A stretch of DNA of 64,000 bases from Sphingomonas sp. CBMAI 2297 (GTDB taxonomy: Bacteria; Pseudomonadota; Alphaproteobacteria; Sphingomonadales; Sphingomonadaceae). The stretch lies in contig NZ_JAPDIR010000022.1 in NCBI RefSeq assembly GCF_029870595.1, forward strand, positions 20,809-84,808. The letters are read 5' to 3'. Position numbers and translations under genes: made by a program. Of the stretch, positions 58,146 to 64,000 are shown piece by piece. Positions within the stretch are counted from its first letter, which is position 1, and every line of letters starts with the position of its first letter. The notes below the pieces were generated by a model that was not told where the DNA came from, did not search any database, and was given only the letters and a program-made list of their open reading frames with translations.

Positions 58146-59786
58146 CTATCGGCAGCTCCCCGGCCTGGGCCGGCGCGGCAGCGGGCGGCCGCCGGCGGCG
58201 CCGGTCGGCTCGCCATTCTCGATGGCGACCACGCCGTTGACGATCACCGTGCGCATGCCGGTGGAGAAGCGCGCGGGATGGACATAATCGGCCCGCGGCG
58301 CGAAGCGGCCGGGATCGAATGCGATGACGTCGGCAAAGGCGCCGGGCGCGAGCTTCCCCCGCCCTTCCAGGCCGAACATCGCCGCCGTCACCGCGGTGCT
58401 GCGATCGATGAAGGCGCGCAGGTCGATGACCTGCTTCTCCTTCACATAGGTCGCGTATTTGCGGGCGAAGGACGCATAGTAGCGCGGATGGCCCTGCGAC
58501 GCATCCGAGCTCGTCACCACCCAGGGCTGCCGCATGAAGGCGGCGATGTCCGCCTCGCTCTGGTTGAACGACGCGACCCCCGCCTCGCGCTTCCGCAGGA
58601 TCGCGATCGCCGCGTCGATCGGGTCGGCGCCGGTGCTCGCGGCGATCTGCGCGAGCGTCCTGCCCTCCGCATCGGCCGGGCCCGAAGTGATGAGCAGCGA
58701 CGCGGGGCCGCCGCGCCGGCGCAGATTGTCGGCGATCTCCGGCCGCATCCGCGCCATCGCGGCGGGATCGTCGAAGCGCCTGAGCATCGCCGCCCGGCCG
58801 CCGTCCTGCGCCCAGCGCGGCATCAGCGCCGCCGACAGCCCCGTCCCGGAGGCGGACCAGGGATATTGATCGGCATGGACCACCTGCCCCGCCTTACGGG
58901 CGGCTTCGACCTGCGCGATGATCGCCCCGGCCTGGCCCTGCACGTCGACGCCCAGCGCCTTGATATGGGCGATGTGCACCGGGATGCCGGCCTCGCGCCC
59001 GATCTCGATCGCCTCCGCCACCGCGCCCTTCAGGCCGATCGTATAGGAGGATTCGTCGCGCAGATGGCTGTCATAGATGCCGCCCTTCTCCGCCGCCGCC
59101 CTGGCCAGCGCCACCACCTCGTCGCGCCGGGCGAAGCTCTGGGGCGCGTAGAACAGGCCGGTCGAGAGGCCGAGCGCGCCCTGGCACATCGCCGAGGAGA
59201 CCAGCCCCTGCATCCGGGCCAGCTCGTCCGGCGTCGGCGCGCGATCGTCCGGGCCGATCACCTTCAGCCGCACCGCGCCCAGACCGACATAGGTGGCGAA
59301 GTTGATGCCATAGTCGCGGCTCGACTGGCCCAGCGCGGCCTCGCCCTCGCCGCCCTTCGCGCCGCCGTCGCGGCCGAAGGTGCGGGCGACATCGGGATCG
59401 CCGCCGCCGTCCACGCCGATAAAGGCAGTCGTCACGCCCTGGGTGAGGAACGGCAGCACCAGCCGCGCGGCGGGATCGCCGGACGCCAGCGCGCCGTTCA
59501 CATGCGTATGGGTGTCGATGAAGCCGGGCGCGACGATCAGGCCGGTCGCGTCGATGATCCTCCTGGCGACGCCCGGCGCCCTGGGGCCGACATAGACGAT
59601 GTGATCGCCGCGGATCGCCACATCGCCTTTGAACGGCGCGGCATCGCCCGGATAGATGGTGCCGCCGCGCAGGATCAGGTCGTCGGGCGGTGCCGGCCCG
59701 TCGCTCCGCGCGATGGCAACCCCGGTAGCGGCGGCCAGCACGATGCCCGCCGCCACGCCAATCTTCAGCCTTCGACCCCGAACCAT
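58146..59786 (-). CDS. N-acyl-D-amino-acid deacylase family protein (copy 2)
   Basis: A 546-residue amidohydrolase with an N-terminal hydrophobic segment (KIGVAAGIVLAAATGVAIA) that may be a signal peptide or anchor. It shares the layout of copy 1: DLILRGGTIYPGDAAPF, FIDTHTHVNGAL, YDSHLRDESSYTIG, VHIAHIKALG, VTSSDASQGHPR and KLAPGAFADVIAFDP. The two copies differ widely in sequence and probably in substrate. ATG 59786 follows AGGGGAGTCGCGTCGG. It is 35 bases after dgcA. It likely hydrolyses acylated D-amino acids or D-peptides. Confidence 0.85.
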   Translation of the reverse strand: MVRGRRLKIGVAAGIVLAAATGVAIARSDGPAPPDDLILRGGTIYPGDAAPFKGDVAIRGDHIVYVGPRAPGVARRIIDATGLIVAPGFIDTHTHVNGALASGDPAARLVLPFLTQGVTTAFIGVDGGGDPDVARTFGRDGGAKGGEGEAALGQSSRDYGINFATYVGLGAVRLKVIGPDDRAPTPDELARMQGLVSSAMCQGALGLSTGLFYAPQSFARRDEVVALARAAAEKGGIYDSHLRDESSYTIGLKGAVAEAIEIGREAGIPVHIAHIKALGVDVQGQAGAIIAQVEAARKAGQVVHADQYPWSASGTGLSAALMPRWAQDGGRAAMLRRFDDPAAMARMRPEIADNLRRRGGPASLLITSGPADAEGRTLAQIAASTGADPIDAAIAILRKREAGVASFNQSEADIAAFMRQPWVVTSSDASQGHPRYYASFARKYATYVKEKQVIDLRAFIDRSTAVTAAMFGLEGRGKLAPGAFADVIAFDPGRFAPRADYVHPARFSTGMRTVIVNGVVAIENGEPTGAAGGRPLPRRPRPGSCR

Positions 59787-59821
59787 CCGACGCGACTCCC
59801 CTTGCTGCTTGTTGCTTTCGG

Positions 59822-60811
59822 CTAGGGCGCTCCCCAGAAACCGGGCGACGGCGGCGACAGCACGCCGCCCTCGCCACGAACCCCGCCCGGCCGGTCTTCC
59901 GCCAGCCATAGCGGCCCGTCGAGATCGACGAAGCGCGAGCCGGCGGCGATCACCAGCGCCGGCGCGATCGACAGCGAAGTCGAGATCATGCTGCCCGTCA
60001 TCACGCCGAGCCCTGCCGCCGAAGCGGCTTCCGCCAGCGCGAGCGCGCCGGTGAGGCCGCCCGTCTTGTCCAGCTTGATGTTGATCACCTGATATTTGCC
60101 GGCGAGCGCGGCGACATCATCGGCGATATGCGCGGATTCGTCCGCCGCGATCGGGACCAGCGGCGCGAACCCCTCCAGCGCTTCATCCTCCCCCGCCGGC
60201 AGCGGCTGCTCGAGCAGGTCCACGCGCAGCTCGGCGAGCATCGGCTGCAGCCGCTCGATCTCGGCGATCGTCCAGCTCTCGTTCGGGTCGACGATCACGC
60301 GCGGCGCCGGCGCCGCCTCGCGCACGCGGCGGATCTGCGCCTCGGGATCGCTGCGATCGACCTTGATCTTGATCAGCGGCACGTCGGCCAGGCGCCGGGC
60401 CGCCGCCGCCATTGCCGCGGGCGTGTCCAGGCTGACGGTCATCGCCGTCGCGGTCGGCCCCAGCGGCGCCATGCCGAGCAGCTCGGTCACGCTGCGTCCG
60501 GCCAGCTTCGCCTCCAGGTCCCACAGCGCGCAATCGACTGCGTTGCGCGCCGCGCCGGCCGGCATCAGGGCGAGCAGCTCCTCGCGGGAAGCGCCGCCCT
60601 CGATCGCGCCGCGCGCCGCCGCGATCTCCGCCAGCGCGCCCGCGATCGATTCGCCGTAGCGCGGATAGGGCACGCCCTCTCCCCATCCGACCGCGCCCTC
60701 GGCCGCGATCGAAACGGTCACCACATCGGCGACCGTCTTCACGCCCCGCGAGATGCGGAAGGGCGTGGCTAGAGCGAAAGCGTCGCTACGCGCGGCGAGG
60801 CTTCGAAACAT
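59822..60811 (-). CDS. dgcA: N-acetyl-D-glutamate racemase/dipeptide epimerase (enolase superfamily)
   Basis: A 329-residue muconate-lactonising-type enzyme. The acid/base residues of epimerases are present: the KxK in LIKIKVDRSD (about 150), metal ligands in VIVDPNESW, LLEQPLP and IAADESAH, and the second lysine in INIKLDKTGG. FRISRGVKTVADVV is the typical N-terminal strand. Such enzymes were called L-Ala-D/L-Glu epimerases; the DgcN-linked branch is reported to racemise N-acetyl-D-glutamate. Its start lies 43 bases inside dgcN, a long overlap that ties the two together. Linkage favours the DgcA role, but dipeptide epimerase remains possible. Confidence 0.82.
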   Translation of the reverse strand: MFRSLAARSDAFALATPFRISRGVKTVADVVTVSIAAEGAVGWGEGVPYPRYGESIAGALAEIAAARGAIEGGASREELLALMPAGAARNAVDCALWDLEAKLAGRSVTELLGMAPLGPTATAMTVSLDTPAAMAAAARRLADVPLIKIKVDRSDPEAQIRRVREAAPAPRVIVDPNESWTIAEIERLQPMLAELRVDLLEQPLPAGEDEALEGFAPLVPIAADESAHIADDVAALAGKYQVINIKLDKTGGLTGALALAEAASAAGLGVMTGSMISTSLSIAPALVIAAGSRFVDLDGPLWLAEDRPGGVRGEGGVLSPPSPGFWGAP

Positions 60812-61806
60812 TGGTCGATCCTGTCGATGATGGAGTCCACGCCCATGGCGAAGGGGTCGGTGCAGGGCAGGCCGAGCGCATCGGCGGTCTCGGCGCAGAG
60901 CCGCTCCGCTTCCGCGCGCGGCAGCTTGGACGTGTTGAGCGCCACGCCCACCGCCTGGACATCGGGGCTGGTGAGGCGCGCGACGGCCAGATTGGCCTCC
61001 AGCGTCTCCCGCAGCCCCGGCACCGGATAATGCGGAAGGCCGCGCATATGGGCGCGCATCGGATCATGGCAGAGCACCAGCGCCGCCGCCTGCGCACCGT
61101 GCAGCAGGCCGGTGGAGACGCCGGCGAAGGACGGATGGAACAGCGAGCCCTGCCCCTCGATCAGATCCCAGCCGCCATCGGTGCGCGCGGGCGAGATATC
61201 CTCGATCGCGCCCGAGATGAAATCGGCGATCACCGCATCGAGCGGCACGCCGCTGCCCGCGATCAGGATGCCGGTCTGGCCGGTCGCGCGGAAATCGGCG
61301 GCCATGCCGCGTGCGCGCATGCCGCGCTCGAGGCAGAGCGTCGCGTACATCTTGCCCACCGAGCAATCGGTGCCGACGGTGAGCAGCCGCTTGCCCGCGC
61401 GCCGCTTGCCGTTGCCGACGGGAATGCCGGGCCGGGGATCGCGCACGTCGTGCAGCTTGCGCCCATGGCGCGCCGCCGCCGCGACGATCGCCGGCTCCTC
61501 GCGCAGCCGGTGATGCAGGCCGGACGCCACGTCGAGCCCCGCCTCGATCGCCGCGATGGCATCGCCGACCAGATCGGCGCTCATCCTGCCGCCGGCATTG
61601 GCGATGCCGAGCACCAGGGTCCTGGCACCCGCGGCAACCGCTTCCGCAAAGCCCATGCGCGGCAGGCCGAGCGTCAATCCGCAATCGTCGTGCCGGAACT
61701 CGCCGACGCAATCGTCCGGACGGAACACCGCCAGCCCACGCGAGGTCTTGATGCCCACCTCATCGTTCGAATGGCCGAGATACAGGAGATAAGGACTGGC
61801 AATCAT
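60769..61806 (-). CDS. dgcN: D-glutamate N-acetyltransferase (DUF1611 family)
   Basis: A 345-residue DUF1611 protein. The N-terminal Rossmann-like part (YLLYLGHSNDEVGIKTSRGLA, then ADDCVGEFR-type region and TLVLGIANAGGR) is followed by a P-loop-like LLTVGTDCSVGKMYATL at about 185 and GTGQTGIL-like ATGQTGILIAGSGVP, typical of the family. Recent work assigns members to D-glutamate N-acetylation, with DgcA as partner. ATG 61806 replaces an upstream in-frame start at 61962 that runs through the promoter region. It is the first gene of the operon and divergent from the sigma factor gene. A palindrome lies about 80 bases upstream. Confidence 0.82.
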   Translation of the reverse strand: MIASPYLLYLGHSNDEVGIKTSRGLAVFRPDDCVGEFRHDDCGLTLGLPRMGFAEAVAAGARTLVLGIANAGGRMSADLVGDAIAAIEAGLDVASGLHHRLREEPAIVAAAARHGRKLHDVRDPRPGIPVGNGKRRAGKRLLTVGTDCSVGKMYATLCLERGMRARGMAADFRATGQTGILIAGSGVPLDAVIADFISGAIEDISPARTDGGWDLIEGQGSLFHPSFAGVSTGLLHGAQAAALVLCHDPMRAHMRGLPHYPVPGLRETLEANLAVARLTSPDVQAVGVALNTSKLPRAEAERLCAETADALGLPCTDPFAMGVDSIIDRIDQCFEASPRVATLSL

Positions 61807-61883
61807 TGAAAACCCCGATGGATGCCTCGCCCTTATGATTGCCGAAACACGGCCCGGCGCCACGTTCGAAAGCCGCGCTGTCG

Positions 61884-61900
61884 CATAACCATTCGTTATG
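61884..61900. promoter_or_regulatory. Candidate operator upstream of dgcN
   Basis: CATAAC, CATTC and GTTATG form an inverted repeat with perfect 6-base arms in the 274-base spacer between dgcN and the ECF sigma factor gene. It is about 80 bases from the dgcN start. It could bind a regulator of the D-amino-acid operon; none is encoded nearby. Confidence 0.35.
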
Positions 61901-62080
61901 GACAGGCGGAGTTGAGACGCACCCCGCGTAAAAATACCGCCGCTTGCAATAAGGAAATTCACTGGTCAGGTATCTGTGCAGTACGGACGACAAGAAGCCG
62001 TGTAGAAAAGAACAAAAAGCGGGAGAGGCACGACGAAGAAGGGGACGAACTTCGAACGACGTCGCCTGAGGGCGACGTGG

Positions 62081-62635
62081 GTGGCGGAAACGGTGATCCC
62101 GTACGAGAGCACGGTACGGGCATGGCTCGTGCGCGCGCGCGCCTCGGAGGAGGACATCGATGATATCGTTCAGGAAGCCTATTGCCGCCTCGCCGCGCTC
62201 GACACGGTCGACCATATCACGCGGCCGGGCGCCTATTTCTTCTCGATCGTGCGCAACCTGCTGCTCCAGCGGCTCAAGCGCGGCCGGATCGTGTCGATCG
62301 ACATGATCGCCGAGATCGAGACCTATGCGATCGACGACAGCCCCTCGCCCGAGCGCGAGGCGGCCGGCCGGCTGGACTATGCGCGGCTGCGCGCGATCAT
62401 GGCCGGCCTGCCCGAGCGCTGCCGGCGCATCGTCGAGATGCGCAAGATCGAAGGCATTTCCCAGAAGGAGATCGCCCGCCGCGTCGGCGTCAGCGAGAGC
62501 GTGGTCGAGAACGACGTCCATCAGGGCGTCCAGACGATCCTGCGCGTCTGGCGCGACGAGGATCGCCGGGTGACGGCCTGGCTCAACGGCTTCGAGGCCG
62601 GTACGCCGCGCGCGGACGGAGGGCGCCGGTCATGA
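62081..62635 (+). CDS. ECF sigma factor, FecI-like
   Basis: A 184-residue sigma-70 family protein. Region 2 is visible in residues about 10-70 (EEDIDDIVQEAYCRLAALD, then ITRPGAYFFSIVRNLLLQRLKR) and region 4 in about 100-165 (LPERCRRIVEMRKIEGISQKE, then IARRVGVSESVVENDVHQGV). A GTG start at 62081 with GAGGG upstream is chosen because no ATG is in frame early enough to retain region 2. It overlaps FecR by ATGA. With the STN-bearing receptor downstream it forms a trans-envelope signalling set that should switch on uptake of the receptor's ligand. Confidence 0.88.
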   Translation: MAETVIPYESTVRAWLVRARASEEDIDDIVQEAYCRLAALDTVDHITRPGAYFFSIVRNLLLQRLKRGRIVSIDMIAEIETYAIDDSPSPEREAAGRLDYARLRAIMAGLPERCRRIVEMRKIEGISQKEIARRVGVSESVVENDVHQGVQTILRVWRDEDRRVTAWLNGFEAGTPRADGGRRS

Positions 62636-63597
62636 CGCACCAGAGCGCACGCGAGATCCAGGAAGAAGCCGCGCGCTGGGTCGCGCGGATGGACGGGTCC
62701 GAATGGAACGACCTCGACGAAGCCGAGCTCGCGCTCTGGCTCGACGCGGATTCACGGCGGCGGGGCGCGCTGCTCCAGGCCCAGGCGGCCTGGGCGACGC
62801 TCGACCCGTTGCGGCCGGCCAATGCCGAGGATGCGGAGGCCGAGGCACCGGCCGGCCACTCCCGCACCGGGCGGCGGCGCTTCCTGATCGGCGGCGGCGC
62901 AGCGATCGCGGCCTCGCTCGCGGGCGCGGCCTTCCTGCTCGATCGCGGCACCGAATATGGCACGCAGATCGGCGAGATCCGCCGCGTGCCGCTCGCCGAC
63001 GGCTCGACGATGGTGATCAACACCGCCAGCCTGGCCTCGGTGGATCTGGAGGAGGCGCGCCGCCTCGTCCGGATCCAGCAGGGCGAGCTGTGGTTCCAGG
63101 TCGCCAAGGATTCGAAGCGCCCCTTCCTGGTGGAAGCGGGGAAGATCCGCGTGCAGGCGGTGGGGACTGCCTTCGCCGTGCGGCGCCGCCAGGCCGGCGC
63201 CGACATCATCGTGACCGAAGGCGTGGTGGAAGCCTGGGCCAATGGCGCCACGGCCCCGCACATCCGCATCGCCGCGGGCGAGCACGCCTTCCTGGCGGAC
63301 GATGCCGCGATCATCCGCGCGCCCGCGAGCGCGAGCTCGGTCTATCGCGCGCTGGCCTGGCGCGAGGGCAAGATCGACCTTGCCGGCGTCACGCTCGCCG
63401 ACGCGGCCGCCGAGTTCAACCGCTACAATCGCCGCCAGCTCGTCATCGTCGATCCCGGCATCGCCCGGGAAAGCTTCGACGGCACGCTGCGCACCGATGA
63501 CCTCGAAGGTTTCGCCATGGCCGTGCAGGAAAGCCTGGGCGTGCCGATCGACCTCAGCGATCCGAACGAAATACGACTCGGCCGCCCGCGAAAATAA
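62632..63597 (+). CDS. FecR-like anti-sigma factor
   Basis: A 321-residue single-pass inner-membrane regulator. The cytoplasmic N-terminus (about 1-80) is the anti-sigma part with AREIQEEAARWVARMDG and WLDADSRRRGALLQAQAAW. One membrane helix follows the basic RTGRRRFLIGGGAAIAASLAGAAFLL (about 80-105). The periplasmic part holds the FecR domain (GEIRRVPLADGSTMVINTAS, QQGELWFQVAKD, VQAVGTAFAV) and a C-terminal STN-like segment (ALAWREGKIDLAGVTLADAA, then FNRYNRRQLVI). It is coupled to the sigma gene by ATGA and should relay receptor occupancy to it. Confidence 0.9.
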   Translation: MTHQSAREIQEEAARWVARMDGSEWNDLDEAELALWLDADSRRRGALLQAQAAWATLDPLRPANAEDAEAEAPAGHSRTGRRRFLIGGGAAIAASLAGAAFLLDRGTEYGTQIGEIRRVPLADGSTMVINTASLASVDLEEARRLVRIQQGELWFQVAKDSKRPFLVEAGKIRVQAVGTAFAVRRRQAGADIIVTEGVVEAWANGATAPHIRIAAGEHAFLADDAAIIRAPASASSVYRALAWREGKIDLAGVTLADAAAEFNRYNRRQLVIVDPGIARESFDGTLRTDDLEGFAMAVQESLGVPIDLSDPNEIRLGRPRK

Positions 63598-63618
63598 GGA
63601 AAATCGCCGCCGGGGACT

Positions 63619-63652
63619 CTTGCGGGATGACGGGCGCAAAAAAGCCCGCAAG
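63619..63652 (+). other. Hairpin between fecR and the TonB receptor gene
   Basis: CTTGCGGG and CCCGCAAG form a perfect 8-bp stem with an 18-base loop containing an A-run, ending 13 bases before the receptor ATG. It could tune read-through or translation between regulator and receptor genes. There is no U-tract, so full termination is unlikely. Confidence 0.4.
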
Positions 63653-63665
63653 GGAGAGGAAAAAC

Positions 63666-64000
63666 ATGGGGATTATGCGGGGGCGTGCTGCCCTGTTGGG
63701 GGCTACCGCTTGTATCTTTGTAGTCACGGCACCGACGGCTTCGGCGCAGAAGCGCAGCTTCGACGTATCGGCCCAGGCGGCGGAAACCGGCATCGTCGCG
63801 CTGGGCCATCAGGCCGACATCCAGATCATCGCCGCCCGTAAATATACCAGCGGGAAGCGCACCGGCTCGGTGCATGGCGAGATGACGATCGACCAGGCGC
63901 TCGGCGCGCTGCTCCAGGGCACGGGGCTGGTCGCGCGCCAGACGGGCGCCAAGACCTATGTCGTGCTGCCGGCCGCCGGCGCGGTCACGCCCACCAGCCC
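63666..64000 (+). CDS. TonB-dependent receptor with STN signalling domain (partial)
   Basis: Only the first 111 codons are in the window. A leader (MRGRAALLGATACIFVVTAPTASAQ) is followed by the STN domain: RSFDVSAQAAETGIVALGHQ, ADIQIIAARKYTSGKRTGSV, MTIDQALGALLQGTGLVARQ and TYVVLP. STN domains contact the periplasmic part of FecR. ATG 63666 has GGGAGAGGAAAAAC just upstream. Position after sigma and FecR genes makes it the transducer of this set. The plug and barrel lie beyond the window, so the ligand is unknown. Confidence 0.85.
   Translation, partial: MGIMRGRAALLGATACIFVVTAPTASAQKRSFDVSAQAAETGIVALGHQADIQIIAARKYTSGKRTGSVHGEMTIDQALGALLQGTGLVARQTGAKTYVVLPAAGAVTPTS

Overview
The window is GC-rich, almost entirely coding DNA that looks like a Sphingomonadales chromosome (Sphingomonas, Novosphingobium, Sphingobium or a close relative). 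The reasons are three complete TonB-dependent receptors and a fourth cut by the window edge, a FecI/FecR pair, several DUF885 and other secreted peptidases, and rhamnose genes of the RhaI plus aldolase-dehydrogenase fusion type. Many genes are joined by ATGA or TGATG overlaps. This placement rests on gene content; no search was run. I saw no tRNA, rRNA, CRISPR array or intact insertion sequence.

Region 1 (1-13734) handles acyl-CoA, aromatic and amino-acid substrates. A plus-strand run holds the end of an enoyl-CoA hydratase, an acyl-CoA dehydrogenase, a hotdog thioesterase, a RidA protein and glutaryl-CoA dehydrogenase. Next come a secreted M24 peptidase divergent from a MarR regulator, a secreted amidohydrolase divergent from a TPR/2OG-Fe(II) oxygenase, and an operon of a kynurenine formamidase-like cyclase with two indolepyruvate oxidoreductase subunits. 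The enzymes suggest breakdown of tryptophan, kynurenine or anthranilate through CoA thioesters (inference).

Region 2 (13735-15940) holds a beta-lactamase-fold serine hydrolase with A/T-richer codons and a small lipoprotein. A diverged copy of the 3' end of the oxidoreductase beta-subunit gene lies just after the hydrolase, so this looks like an inserted or rearranged islet.

Region 3 (16000-29630) is a peptide-scavenging locus. On the minus strand it reads receptor, S9 peptidase, DUF885, DUF3830, BASS transporter, FAD amine oxidoreductase and a second DUF885. A third DUF885 gene is divergent from the receptor.

Region 4 (29985-53606) is the most striking: a locus for rhamnosylated, acylated compounds. 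A receptor leads GH78 rhamnosidase, carboxylesterase, a second esterase, tannase/feruloyl esterase, acyl-CoA synthetase, a small secreted protein and GH3 glucosidase. After a repeat-rich spacer come two divergent arms for L-rhamnose catabolism: kinase, lactate oxidase, RhaT and a triosephosphate isomerase on one side; aldolase-dehydrogenase, isomerase and a DeoR regulator on the other. Together they could release rhamnose outside the inner membrane, import it and turn it into pyruvate and glyceraldehyde 3-phosphate.

Region 5 (53641-61806) is a minus-strand operon for D-amino acids: DgcN, DgcA, an N-acyl-D-amino-acid deacylase-like protein, a receptor and a second deacylase. Region 6 (62081-64000) is an ECF sigma factor, a FecR anti-sigma factor and the start of a receptor with an STN signalling domain.

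The 44465-44865 spacer holds a long perfect palindrome and an intergenic repeat, also present at 5808-5895, that has been split by a 100-bp MITE-like insert with terminal inverted repeats and a 9-bp target duplication.
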